This document shows, piece by piece, positions 14,383 through 22,210 of a DNA stretch of 44,039 nt. Source of the stretch: a virus; IMG/VR virus record IMGVR_UViG_3300021425_000061, positions 1-44,039 of that record. The stretch is one strand, 5' to 3'. The translations under genes and the position numbers were made by a program. Below the pieces are notes generated by a model. That model was not told the origin of the DNA, searched no databases, and worked only from the letters and a program-made list of their open reading frames with translations. Each line of letters begins with the position of its first letter. Position 1 is the first letter of the stretch.

Positions 14383-14389
14383 GGGGTCT
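14364..14389 (-). terminator. Rho-independent terminator after regA, fused with a promoter
   Basis: The minus strand reads AGACCCC-TTGACA-GGGGTCT followed by T7: a perfect 7-bp stem with a six-base loop and U-tract. A second stem, GAGTCT-TTCGTGC-AGACTC, lies between this and the regA stop. Confidence 0.85.
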
Positions 14390-14433
14390 ACGGGGTTTCC
14401 GACATTCGTAGAGTCTGCACGAAAGACTCAGAC

Positions 14434-14871
14434 TTATTTAGATTCTTCTTCCTTCCCTTTCTTACCGATATTATACTTTTGTTCTAATATCCAATCATTC
14501 TTGTCACGATAGGGAAGAACTTTGATTTGATTCAGTGGTGCAATATCAAGGATACTGTCCTCACTAACAACAGATACTAAACCCCAGTCAGAAAGCAACC
14601 GAGTAATACGATTCCTACGCTGAACATCATTAACAGTAAGATTAGCGTATTTGCCATCAAGAGCAAATAACTCCTTAAAGTGTACGATGTAATATTTACC
14701 CTGTTTATGGAGAATATGGCAGGATTGGTAAAGTTTCTTTTCTTTACGGGAAGCAACCCCAATCCTAGTAAGAGTCTCTCTCACTTTCAAGAAGTCATCA
14801 GGTTCGTTTAACTTGACCTCAATCATCTTATCTTGAGACCAAGAAACCTGAGGTTCAGTCGTTTGTGTCAT
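14434..14871 (-). CDS. regA: RegA translational repressor
   Basis: The 145-aa protein matches T4 RegA closely from residue 16 on: MIEVKLNEPDDFLKVRETLT, LYQSCHILHKQGKYYIVHFKE and a terminal helix. RegA binds the start regions of early mRNAs and represses their translation, including clamp-loader genes in T4. The first ATG overlaps the gp62 stop as ATGA and adds 15 residues; T4 RegA starts at the later Met (14826), so either start is possible. Position after gp44-gp62 is the T4 order. Confidence 0.93.
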   Translation of the reverse strand: MTQTTEPQVSWSQDKMIEVKLNEPDDFLKVRETLTRIGVASRKEKKLYQSCHILHKQGKYYIVHFKELFALDGKYANLTVNDVQRRNRITRLLSDWGLVSVVSEDSILDIAPLNQIKVLPYRDKNDWILEQKYNIGKKGKEEESK

Positions 14872-15254
14872 TTTTTACCACCAGTGTCAAGTCGTTGTTT
14901 CATGTAGTTGATTTGTTCAGTAGATAAAATCTTCATGACTTGACGTGCTTTTTCATTACTATAACCATAGTATGATTTGACAATATCAAGGTCGGAATCT
15001 TTATCTTTCCGAATCCAAGGAGAGAATCTCTTCCTTTTTCTCAATATATTTAGATAAAATTTATATTGCATATCTTTGTCAAGGAAATGATATCGGTTCA
15101 TCTCATTGGCAAAGAGTACAGAGTCAAGGTGACCTGACAGGCATTTGTTAATAATAAAGGGGGGATATGACTTGATAGTATTCTCATCATCCTCAGTAAG
15201 GTCTTCCTTATTGAAGTTGATAGAGTTAAGCCAATCCTTCAGTTCGGGTTCCAT
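14868..15254 (-). CDS. gp62: Clamp loader small subunit gp62
   Basis: The 128-aa protein starts at ATG 15252-15254, overlapping the upstream Sm-like stop as TGATG. It begins MEPELKDWLNSINFNKEDL and has a helical structure with the YSNEKARQVMKIL and MKQRLD helices. gp62 is the small subunit that joins four gp44 subunits to load the gp45 clamp. Assignment rests on size, composition and conserved position between gp44 and regA. Confidence 0.88.
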   Translation of the reverse strand: MEPELKDWLNSINFNKEDLTEDDENTIKSYPPFIINKCLSGHLDSVLFANEMNRYHFLDKDMQYKFYLNILRKRKRFSPWIRKDKDSDLDIVKSYYGYSNEKARQVMKILSTEQINYMKQRLDTGGKK

Positions 15255-15538
15255 CAAAGAATCAATTTCTTACTAGGTTTTTCAATCACTGAGAAAATCT
15301 TCTCGTAATTCTCTACAACTTCATCATTAGCATCACAGATATAAACAATGAATTGTTTGTCGATAGTCAGAGTTGTATTCTTTTTCTGGAGATAGGACCA
15401 TGCACCAAATCCAATAGAACCTTGTGCATTTGGAATAGCGACCAGAGCATTCTCAATCTCAATAGTCTTCTCATCTTCATTGATGAGAGTGAAGATTACT
15501 TCTTCACCAGTGTTCATACGAAATACTTTTACATTCAT
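15254..15538 (-). CDS. Sm-like (Lsm-type) protein, paralogue 3, between gp44 and gp62
   Basis: The 94-aa protein starts at ATG 15536-15538, ATGA-coupled to gp44, giving MNVKVFRMNTGEEVIFTLINED. The GEEVI strand, a middle SYLQKKNTTLTIDKQFIVYI pair of strands and the terminal helix VVENYEKIF match the plan of the other three Sm-like proteins in this window. RNA or ssDNA binding is possible. Its insertion between the two clamp-loader subunits, which must be made together, is notable. Confidence 0.68.
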   Translation of the reverse strand: MNVKVFRMNTGEEVIFTLINEDEKTIEIENALVAIPNAQGSIGFGAWSYLQKKNTTLTIDKQFIVYICDANDEVVENYEKIFSVIEKPSKKLIL

Positions 15539-16482
15539 TTGAATTGGCACTCCACCATAATTTCAGTTAAACAAGCGAGGATATTTATCTCTTGATCAGC
15601 CACGAACGAACTTTGGTACTGATACTTAGCGATAATAAGGACAGCTGCAGCAACACCAGGACCTTCAAGATTGTTATAGCAGGCATCGTAGATGCTACGA
15701 AGAAGAACAGCGGGATCGTTATCAAGATTATTAACAACCCACTTACGGACGCTAGGAAAGTCTTTCTCCTTGAGTCTTTTGAAGAGGTCATCTGTCTTTA
15801 CCGTAGCGAATGATGCAAGAATACCAGAGTCAATCTCTCCACCAGAAGAGTATCTCTGACACTCATTCAGAACACGTCTCCAGTCAGGAAAATGTTTCTG
15901 AATGAGTTCTACCAGGACCTTGTTATCATATTTAATACCCTCTGTACCCAAGATTTCTTGGAGACGTTGGAAGAATTGTCCTGCAAGTTGCTGACGTTCT
16001 TTTCCTTTGAGTGCGAAGTCAATGACTGCACATCGGGAATGGAGGGGGCTGACGATTTTGTTTTTGTAGTTGCAGGTGAAGATGAATCTGCAATTACCAA
16101 CAAATTCCTCAGTAAATGCCCGTAGGGCGAGTTGTACATCTGGGGTCGTGTTATCTGCCTCATCAATGATGATGACTTTGTGTTTAGCAGTTGATGAAAG
16201 CGAGACGGTCGAAGCAAAGTTCTTCGCATTGTTCCTGACAGTGTCCAGGAATCGTCCCTCATCGGATCCGTTAATGACATAAACGTCTACTCCCAATTCA
16301 TTACATAGAGCTTTAGCGACAGTGGTTTTACCACATCCAGGAGGTCCAGACAAAAGAAGGTTAGGAACCTCACCTTTATCTAGAAATGCTTTGAACGTAT
16401 TCTTAATATTTTCAGGAAGAATACATTCATCAATAGTCTTAGGTCTATACTTTTCGACCCAGACGAATTCATCACGACTCAT
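15535..16482 (-). CDS. gp44: Clamp loader large subunit gp44 (AAA+ ATPase)
   Basis: The 315-aa protein has Walker A GPPGCGKT at residues 46-53, Walker B VIIIDEAD at 103-110, the arginine-finger SRC motif in LHSRCAVIDF, and N-terminal VEKYRPKTIDEC. This is the T4 gp44 motor that opens and loads the gp45 clamp at primer ends. ATG 16480-16482 follows the upstream gene with a 3-base gap. Confidence 0.95.
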   Translation of the reverse strand: MSRDEFVWVEKYRPKTIDECILPENIKNTFKAFLDKGEVPNLLLSGPPGCGKTTVAKALCNELGVDVYVINGSDEGRFLDTVRNNAKNFASTVSLSSTAKHKVIIIDEADNTTPDVQLALRAFTEEFVGNCRFIFTCNYKNKIVSPLHSRCAVIDFALKGKERQQLAGQFFQRLQEILGTEGIKYDNKVLVELIQKHFPDWRRVLNECQRYSSGGEIDSGILASFATVKTDDLFKRLKEKDFPSVRKWVVNNLDNDPAVLLRSIYDACYNNLEGPGVAAAVLIIAKYQYQSSFVADQEINILACLTEIMVECQFK

Positions 16483-16485
16483 AAA

Positions 16486-17013
16486 TCAAATCCAATCAGG
16501 TTTACGATCAGGGAGGCGAAGGTAGTTGTCCTTCACCCAGGGTTTAGATGCAATATACATCTTGTATTTTGTGTAGATATCTACAGTGTCATCATACTTG
16601 AACTCATCAGGTCCTGCAAAGACAAAAGGTGTTGGACCTTTACCACTTCGACCTTGTGGGTCTGCACATGGGAGAATCTCGTTTGCTGCTTGAAGGGTGT
16701 TGAAACAAGTATGTGGTTTACCATACCTCAATGCGTACTCATTGCATAGAGCGAATCCATGAGCAAGTAACCATCTCCAGTTGTTCACAAAGGAGTTTGC
16801 CCAAATAGTACATGGATGGTTCCTAAAGGCACCTGTGGTGGTCTTGTAGGGTTGCCCATCCGCCTTAGGGAGGGTTCCAAATCCATGACCCCATTTCTCT
16901 GAACAGACGATTGCCAACATCTGACAGGTCTCTAGAGGCATCTTGACAATATGTTTGTCAGGTAAGACCCTGGCTGACTTCAAGGGATCAGGGTCAGTCA
17001 CAAAGATGTTCAT
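16486..17013 (-). CDS. Pyrimidine-dimer glycosylase-like protein (Pyr_excise superfamily)
   Basis: The 175-aa protein begins MNIFVTDPDPLKSARVLPDK followed by HIVKMPLETCQMLAI. This N-terminal pattern (MNIF, D..P, a DKH-VKM helix, E-x-x-Q-ML) is that of the PF03013 pyrimidine dimer DNA glycosylase/AP-lyase family (DenV-like and larger relatives). In that family the N-terminal residue acts in cleavage of UV dimers. The protein is longer than DenV, with extra C-terminal loops, so activity is uncertain. It is translationally coupled to the upstream 108-aa gene and lies in the clamp-loader operon. Confidence 0.62.
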   Translation of the reverse strand: MNIFVTDPDPLKSARVLPDKHIVKMPLETCQMLAIVCSEKWGHGFGTLPKADGQPYKTTTGAFRNHPCTIWANSFVNNWRWLLAHGFALCNEYALRYGKPHTCFNTLQAANEILPCADPQGRSGKGPTPFVFAGPDEFKYDDTVDIYTKYKMYIASKPWVKDNYLRLPDRKPDWI

Positions 17014-17336
17014 AGTATTGTCTTTGGTATAAACCAGTATGACACAGACTGCCAGTACTTGCCTAGAAGGTATGCCTGATAAAAATCTGTCACATCATTC
17101 CAAGTATTACGATAATCTTTAGGATAGATCGTAAGACTCATTATAGAAAAAACGACTACATGGAAAAAGTTTCCAGCGGGATGATGACCTAACTGAAATC
17201 CAAGTAACCGTGCTTCATCATTTACACTAAACCCAAGACCAAAATGAATATGTAATTGATCATGGAGTTTAGTGTCTTCTCCGATTCCAGGAATCCAATT
17301 TTCAAGAAATTGAATATAAGGATCAGGTTCCATCAT
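17010..17336 (-). CDS. Hypothetical protein with a hydrophobic segment (108 aa)
   Basis: The protein has a hydrophobic stretch FHVVVFSIMSLTIYP at about residues 58-72, which could be a membrane segment or a buried helix, and His-rich HDQLHIHFGLGF and LGHHPAGNFFHV stretches. Two ATGs (17336 and 17333) are possible at the gp45 stop. I do not recognise the family; it is confined to the gp45-gp44 gap by context. Confidence 0.6.
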   Translation of the reverse strand: MMEPDPYIQFLENWIPGIGEDTKLHDQLHIHFGLGFSVNDEARLLGFQLGHHPAGNFFHVVVFSIMSLTIYPKDYRNTWNDVTDFYQAYLLGKYWQSVSYWFIPKTIL

Positions 17337-18004
17337 CCAAAAGTAGAATCGGGCTCCAATGCGATATAATACGTCACGTCAATATTCTGATTAGTAAAAC
17401 GGGAAAGAAGTTTCTCAGACACAACTACATCGTAGTTACCAGGAACAATCTTCAGGTTTTCTTCTTTGAAGTTAAAGACAAACACAAGATCGGTCTCACC
17501 AACAATAATCTCAAAGTCATTTGAGGTGTCGTTCTTCTTGTCACGAGCCACCAGTTTAATAACACCAGCTTCACCAATGACAGAAATGTCAGGAACCTGA
17601 TAGACAGATGCTGCCTTCTTAAGTTGTTGAAGATCCTGAGCTGTCAGGATGAAACAAACATCCTCAGAGGGAAGAGAGATCTCTTTCTCAGGAGGAGCTA
17701 CGATCACAGAAGGATCTGCGAAGAAGAACTTAGAACGTCGCTTACCCTCACGGATGACAACATACTCATTGTTCTTAAAGTCCAGTTCAGGATTCTTGTG
17801 GAGACTCAGCCCGTTAAGGAACTGGTTCAAATCATAGATACCAAAATCCTTAGGGAACTCCTCAGACACATTTGCCTCAACCAGGATGTTCTTCATCACA
17901 GAGATAGAACGAAGTTTCTTACCCTCCTTGAATAGAATGGATTGGTTGATAGAAGAGAAGTTCTTCAGAAGGTTGACAGTGTTTTCACTCAGTTTCATGT
18001 TCAT
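17333..18004 (-). CDS. gp45: Sliding clamp gp45
   Basis: The 223-aa protein has the T4 gp45 layout: LSENTVNLLKNFSSINQSIL at the N-terminus, then repeated beta-strand modules of a PCNA-like fold, ending with TYYIALEPDSTFG. It makes a ring for gp43 processivity and also activates late transcription with gp55 and gp33. It starts at ATG 18002-18004 (ATGA overlap) or at Met3 (17998), both plausible. It is immediately upstream of the gp44/62 genes in transcription order, as in T4. Confidence 0.92.
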   Translation of the reverse strand: MNMKLSENTVNLLKNFSSINQSILFKEGKKLRSISVMKNILVEANVSEEFPKDFGIYDLNQFLNGLSLHKNPELDFKNNEYVVIREGKRRSKFFFADPSVIVAPPEKEISLPSEDVCFILTAQDLQQLKKAASVYQVPDISVIGEAGVIKLVARDKKNDTSNDFEIIVGETDLVFVFNFKEENLKIVPGNYDVVVSEKLLSRFTNQNIDVTYYIALEPDSTFG

Positions 18005-18543
18005 TGATTATAGGTCTCGGTCAGGGTGTTTTTGTCGTTGAAGTACATCAGAAGAACAGCATAATGCATAATCTTCAAAATGTCACGTCTTGCGGTTCCC
18101 TTCTTATCATATCGGGACGCATACTTGAGGATGTTACTACGACAGAAAGCTTCACCATCACCACAAGATTCGATAAGATCTAGAGTTTGAATCTGATCAG
18201 AAGAATAGTGTTGGCTGTAGGTGTCTGTGATGTAACCAGTGAGTTCCTTAAGAATCTCATTCTCATTGTACTTCCATTGTCTCTGTGTTGGAGCATCCAA
18301 GTTGAAACTTTTTCTGGTTTCTTTCCATGGTTCTCCAAAAAGAATATGATCATTACCCATTCCACTATCCACTGAGGAAGATCCAAATGTAATTGAATCG
18401 GAGAAATCTCCACCAGGAAGTCTAGATCCAATAAAATTAATTGTATCGGGATCAGATGAAGAGGAAAGAAAACTCAGAGAGTTTTCATTATTTTCGTTGT
18501 ACATGTTCAAATCTTCAAATAAAAAAGACCAAGAGTTTGCCAT
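18001..18543 (-). CDS. DUF3310-like protein with Ser/Asn-rich N-terminal region
   Basis: The start is ATG 18541-18543 (MANSWSFLFEDLNMYNENN), seven bases after the cobS stop; the longer frame overlaps cobS. The C-terminal 80 residues (ELTGYITDTYSQHYS, GDGEAFCRSNILKYASRYDKKGTARRDILKIMHYAVLLMYF) match DUF3310, a helical phage domain with an N-x-x-KY-x-x-R pattern often labelled nucleotide kinase-like without proof. The Ser/Asn-rich N-terminal 90 residues look disordered. It is ATGA-coupled to gp45. Confidence 0.78.
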   Translation of the reverse strand: MANSWSFLFEDLNMYNENNENSLSFLSSSSDPDTINFIGSRLPGGDFSDSITFGSSSVDSGMGNDHILFGEPWKETRKSFNLDAPTQRQWKYNENEILKELTGYITDTYSQHYSSDQIQTLDLIESCGDGEAFCRSNILKYASRYDKKGTARRDILKIMHYAVLLMYFNDKNTLTETYNQ

Positions 18544-18550
18544 AATTATA

Positions 18551-19624
18551 TCAGACTTCCTCCTCTTGGTCAAGTTGGAAGTCAACATCAACTTTGTCAT
18601 ACAGTTCCATGAACGAAGACTTAGTCTCATCATCGAAACGATTAGTACAGACCTCAAGTGCCTTTTTCTTGTCGGCGAAGATGGAATAAGCCCGAATCAC
18701 ATGGACAAGACGACGAGTGGAGATGACCTCTTCGATACCACCATCATAGAAGGTCTTACGAATAATGTCAGCCCAGTCAGTCAGACGCTTACAGAAGTCA
18801 GGAGCGACCACATTAAGATCAAGAGCGACACCCTCAAGAATCTTTAGTTCAGTTGCAGGAGTCGGGTATTCTTGCTCAAACGTGACGGGGAATCGTTCAA
18901 GGAATGCCTCATTGAGAACGTTAGTTCCAATAAAACGACCGTCATCTGAACCTTTACCCTTAGTATTAGCAGTTGCAATAACATTGAATCCTTCCTTAGG
19001 TTGGATGAACTTACCAATCTTCTTTAGGAAAACTCCCTTACCTTCTAGGATGGACTGAAGACACAGAATCTTGTTAGATGCCAGGTCAACCTCATCTAGA
19101 AGAAGAACTGCTCCACGTTCCAGAGCTTCGATGACTGGACCGTTATGCCAAACAGTTTCACCATTAACCAGACGGAAACCACCAATAAGGTCATCTTCGT
19201 CAGTCTCGATAGTAATGTTGACACGAATTAGTTCCCTTTTGAGTTGGGCACAGGCTTGTTCGACACCAAACGTTTTACCATTACCCGAGAGACCCGTGAT
19301 AAACGTAGGGTAGAAAAGACGGGACTGAATAATCTTTTTAATATCTTTGAAATTACCAAACTGGACGAAGGTATCATCTTTCTGAGGAATCAAGTCTTGA
19401 ACGATAGCGGGTTCTGCGGCTGGAGCCTGATAAGTTTCTTCAAGTTTCTCCTGAACAGTCAGGTTCCACTTACCACGACCAGTCTTGAAGTCATTAAGTT
19501 TTTTAGTAACAGTCTGATAATTGTAACCGTTCATCGCACACCATGCACGAATATCAGAAGCTGTGATGTTGTTACCGTAGAGAGACTGAAGAGAAGTCGT
19601 GACGTATTCGGTCGAGAGTGACAT
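18551..19624 (-). CDS. cobS: CobS-like AAA+ (MoxR/cobaltochelatase family) ATPase
   Basis: The 357-aa protein starts at ATG 19622-19624 (MSLSTEYVTTSLQSLY). Residues 1-60 form an N-terminal helix-turn domain, then the AAA+ core has Walker A TGLSGNGKT, Walker B VLLLDEVD, a sensor-1 ATAN and the arginine finger in LERFPVTF. This is the phage cobS widely seen in cyanomyoviruses and named for the cobaltochelatase ATPase subunit. The next upstream gene is a VWA/metallopeptidase (CobT-like). Such pairs can also be MoxR-VWA chaperones. Role in vitamin B12 synthesis is not shown by sequence. Confidence 0.9.
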   Translation of the reverse strand: MSLSTEYVTTSLQSLYGNNITASDIRAWCAMNGYNYQTVTKKLNDFKTGRGKWNLTVQEKLEETYQAPAAEPAIVQDLIPQKDDTFVQFGNFKDIKKIIQSRLFYPTFITGLSGNGKTFGVEQACAQLKRELIRVNITIETDEDDLIGGFRLVNGETVWHNGPVIEALERGAVLLLDEVDLASNKILCLQSILEGKGVFLKKIGKFIQPKEGFNVIATANTKGKGSDDGRFIGTNVLNEAFLERFPVTFEQEYPTPATELKILEGVALDLNVVAPDFCKRLTDWADIIRKTFYDGGIEEVISTRRLVHVIRAYSIFADKKKALEVCTNRFDDETKSSFMELYDKVDVDFQLDQEEEV

Positions 19625-19646
19625 AGTGGTTCGTTTCAACAAAGTC

Positions 19647-19652
19647 ATTATA
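19647..19652 (-). promoter_or_regulatory. Possible -10 box before cobS
   Basis: The minus strand reads CTTTATAATGAC with TATAAT at 19647-19652, but no -35 or extended -10 is seen. It would start transcription about 15 bases before the cobS ATG. Confidence 0.3.
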
Positions 19653-19684
19653 AAGGATGAGAGAGGTCCAGACGACCCCTCTTG

Positions 19685-19714
19685 GGACAGTTCGTCAACT
19701 GGTCAACAGACCAG
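19685..19714 (-). repeat. Two-hairpin repeat, copy A (end of CobT-like gene)
   Basis: The minus strand reads CTGGTC-TGTT-GACCAG, with overlap to CAGTT-GACG-AACTG then TCC. The two stems share CAG, so they cannot both fully form. Copy B at 21885-21913 is about 25/30 identical. Copy A contains the CobT-like stop codon. Confidence 0.62.
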
Positions 19715-21823
19715 GTCCATGAACTGACTTAACACTTTTTTATTTAGAGCCTTGGATTTAAGATTCTTAGCAAAAGCGGACTTAATCTTAGCTTTGGATG
19801 CACCTTCCTCAACTTCAAACTCAGTGTCATTAGAAAGGGACTGGTCAACCATTAAGAAATAAGAATCATAACCAGAGGTTTTCAGTGAGAAAAATTTGTC
19901 TTTCTTCACTGTTTTAGAAGAATCTTGTCCAGTGTAACGACGGACCATCGAGTTGATGTCACGAGCTCCAGCAAGTCGAATACCGATGAAGTTAGTATAG
20001 GGAAAAGACTCTTTCAAATCAGTCAAAAGAAGTTCAGTAAATTCGTAGAAGTAATCACCAATCTTATAAGTGTGTCCTGTCTTACGATTACGAAGATAAG
20101 AGTAGCCACGATACAAATTAGCTGTCCCTTCCTTTTCACCATACCTCTCAGAGTGCCAAGGTTTACAATATGCGAGATGATTTGCCTCACCATCAGTCAG
20201 AATCACACATTGAACTTTCTGAAGATCATGGTTTTTCTGGAATTGAGGAATGATCTGATGAAGAGAAATAAGTGCCTCGTTCAGAGGAGTACCAGAAAGA
20301 CCATAACCCGTAGGAATCTCATAGTTAGTCCAGTTACGAATATTGTAAGCAAGTCTCCAGATGTTCAACAATTGTTTCTCAAGTTCCTTGCGTTTGACAT
20401 TACCACTCAAAAGGTTGAGAAGATGAAAATCCTTGTGAACAAAGAGTTTGTTGAGTTCCCAATTCATTGAATCATTTTCTTCATCTTCCCTGTTCCAGAG
20501 ATATGAGTTTGTGAAAGCATAAACATCAAAGGGGATATTACACTTGTTGCAAAACCACACCAAATTGAACAGTTGTTTGATGGTGTCCAAAATACATGTC
20601 CCCATCGAACCAGACCAGTCAAGAATGAAGATGAGACCGTGATTTTGACCATCAGGAAGAACACTGACCTTACGGAACAGGTCTTCATTATACTTGTAGG
20701 TATGGAGTTTAGTACAGTCAAGAACACCAGTCTTCGACACAGTAGCTCGAGCATATGCGTCAGCCGACTTCTTACACTCAAACTCCTTGACCAGGTAGTT
20801 CACCTCACGTTGAGCTGACTTCTTGAACTTTTGATATGCCTCATCAGCGATACTGAAATCAGCTTTGTGTTCAGTGACTTTACCAGTCCACTCATCAGTG
20901 TGTTTCAGAGGCATGGACTGAAGTTGCCAAGATAAATCAAGTTCTTCATGAACCTGTTTGTTGTTGATGATGATATTGTTGAGATGAACTTTAGGAACTT
21001 CGACATAGACATTGTCGATACCATTGTCCATACCACTGAGTTCAGAAATACCATCTTCAAAGGCTTTGTCAGTAGTAGCTTCAGGTTCACCACTTTGCTG
21101 TTCTAGTTGATTATCAGTATCCAGTTCTTGATTCTCAGACTCACGTTTCTCAGCTTCTTCAATCATTTCCTCATGAGTCATCTCATCACCACCAGAGGAA
21201 CCCTCAGGACTCTCCATAGAGTCACCAGGTTGACCATTAGGTGACTCCTGTTGAGGTTGTTGATGCTGGTCAGTAGAAGAAGTTTCAGACTTACAATATT
21301 TGTAAATGTCTCGTGCTAGTTCACAAACATCCTCAAAGGTATCAGTTTGATTTACTTTACGAACGAACTTCATCTCCTCCTCAGTAAAGGGGAGATCAAT
21401 AAAGTTACCAATCTTGTAGTAAAGATTAATACGGTCAGCCAGGTTCATCTTATTCAAGTCCTGGTCTTCAATACAGAAGAAATCATCATCAGACAGTTCC
21501 TTGTATCCTTTGTAGAAACTCTTAGAGAGACCAGGATAACGACGCTTCATCAGTTTTTCAATACGAGCGTCCTCTACAATATTAACAAAGGAGTGAGGAA
21601 TATCTTTCGGTGGATCTACGTTAGGAGTATAGAGTGCGTGTCCGACTTCGTGGCCAACCAACATGTCAAAGACAGAGTTGGATGCACGTTTCCACTTGGG
21701 GAGTGTCAAAACACGGGAATCAACGTCAAACTGAGCCGTCTGCACATCTCGGTTCTCAACCACAATATCTTCAGTGGCGAGAAGTTTGGCTAGTTGTGAC
21801 TTGATTTCGTAATTGATTGCCAT
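19703..21823 (-). CDS. CobT-like VWA protein with N-terminal zinc metallopeptidase-like domain
   Basis: The 706-aa protein has HEVGH at residues 58-62 (zincin HExxH form) with a possible third ligand in NIVEDARIE near 81-89, then a long Gln/Ser/Glu-rich acidic linker at about 180-260, and a C-terminal VWA domain with MIDAS DWSGSMG at 402-408 and later Asp in TDGEANH. This matches proteins labelled peptidase or CobT-like in cyanophages. With CobS downstream it forms an AAA+/VWA pair, as in cobaltochelatase CobS-CobT and MoxR systems. AGGAGG lies nine bases before ATG 21821-21823. A weak -10 (TATGAT, 21848-21853) lies upstream. Confidence 0.85.
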   Translation of the reverse strand: MAINYEIKSQLAKLLATEDIVVENRDVQTAQFDVDSRVLTLPKWKRASNSVFDMLVGHEVGHALYTPNVDPPKDIPHSFVNIVEDARIEKLMKRRYPGLSKSFYKGYKELSDDDFFCIEDQDLNKMNLADRINLYYKIGNFIDLPFTEEEMKFVRKVNQTDTFEDVCELARDIYKYCKSETSSTDQHQQPQQESPNGQPGDSMESPEGSSGGDEMTHEEMIEEAEKRESENQELDTDNQLEQQSGEPEATTDKAFEDGISELSGMDNGIDNVYVEVPKVHLNNIIINNKQVHEELDLSWQLQSMPLKHTDEWTGKVTEHKADFSIADEAYQKFKKSAQREVNYLVKEFECKKSADAYARATVSKTGVLDCTKLHTYKYNEDLFRKVSVLPDGQNHGLIFILDWSGSMGTCILDTIKQLFNLVWFCNKCNIPFDVYAFTNSYLWNREDEENDSMNWELNKLFVHKDFHLLNLLSGNVKRKELEKQLLNIWRLAYNIRNWTNYEIPTGYGLSGTPLNEALISLHQIIPQFQKNHDLQKVQCVILTDGEANHLAYCKPWHSERYGEKEGTANLYRGYSYLRNRKTGHTYKIGDYFYEFTELLLTDLKESFPYTNFIGIRLAGARDINSMVRRYTGQDSSKTVKKDKFFSLKTSGYDSYFLMVDQSLSNDTEFEVEEGASKAKIKSAFAKNLKSKALNKKVLSQFMDLVC

Positions 21824-21884
21824 GGGTGGTGTCCTCCTGATGTAGTTATCATAGGGCAGAGTGGGGCAGAGTCAGAGGTAGAGT

Positions 21885-21913
21885 GGACAGTTCTCCAACT
21901 GGTTGCAGACCAA
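21885..21913 (-). repeat. Two-hairpin repeat, copy B (upstream of CobT-like gene)
   Basis: The minus strand reads TTGGT-CTGC-AACCAG, overlapping CAGTT-GGAG-AACTG then TCC, the counterpart of copy A at 19685-19714, exactly 2200 bases away. Sequence differences mostly fall in loops while the stem partners are retained. Confidence 0.62.
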
Positions 21914-21914
21914 T

Positions 21915-21940
21915 CCCCCGCACTCATAGAGTAACGGGGG
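21915..21940 (-). terminator. GC-rich hairpin, possible terminator of the 56-aa gene
   Basis: The minus strand has CCCCCG facing CGGGGG with an inner ACTC-TAT-GAGT stem, but no U-tract follows. It lies 35 bases after the stop of the 21975-22145 gene and just before repeat copy B. It may terminate, stabilise RNA, or act as part of the leader of the CobT-like gene. Confidence 0.5.
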
Positions 21941-21974
21941 ACTTCGGTTAGTTAAACTCCTTTAGATAATTAAG

Positions 21975-22145
21975 TCACTCTGTTGTAAGGATGTGTCTGC
22001 AGAACCTCCTTGCTGTATGGTCGATAATACCACATTCCGAGATACACTGGAAATAGTCGGATACTTGGTCGTATTTCTCATCAACAGTGGTTTTTTCGTC
22101 CCATTTCCAAGATGCTAGCTCATTATGAGATACCAAGTTGTGCAT
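21975..22145 (-). CDS. Conserved small cyanophage-type hypothetical protein (56 aa)
   Basis: Four ATGs compete at the start; I favour 22143-22145 (MHNLVSHNELASWKW) because GGAGG lies 5 bases upstream. The protein has three conserved cysteines (SECGIIDHTARRFCRHIL region and YFQCI) and is helical. Short proteins of this type (MxxLxSHNxL...) recur in T4-like cyanophages from memory with no known function. It has a TATAAT-like box close upstream. Confidence 0.68.
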   Translation of the reverse strand: MHNLVSHNELASWKWDEKTTVDEKYDQVSDYFQCISECGIIDHTARRFCRHILTTE

Positions 22146-22165
22146 CATAACCTCCATATCACTGA

Positions 22166-22171
22166 ATTATA
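22166..22171 (-). promoter_or_regulatory. Possible -10 box before the 56-aa gene
   Basis: TATAAT lies at 22166-22171 on the minus strand, about 21 bases before the chosen ATG. No convincing -35 or extended -10 is present; a TTGTCA lies 22 bases upstream, too far for a normal promoter. Confidence 0.3.
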
Positions 22172-22210
22172 TAGACGAAATGTCAGAACTTCATGACAAT
22201 TCGTAACTTT

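Noticed and set aside
15909-16280. Alternative minus-strand frame of 123 codons inside gp44
   Set aside because: It lies wholly within gp44, whose AAA+ motifs are complete; composition is Ser/Leu-rich and typical of a shadow frame.
18544-18657. Upstream extension of the DUF3310-like gene
   Set aside because: It overlaps the cobS 3' end and its composition is shadow-like; ATG 18543 fits the gene spacing.
21824-22210. tRNA genes in the structured intergenic regions
   Set aside because: The hairpins do not form a cloverleaf and lack a T-loop consensus; no tRNA was recognised anywhere in the window.
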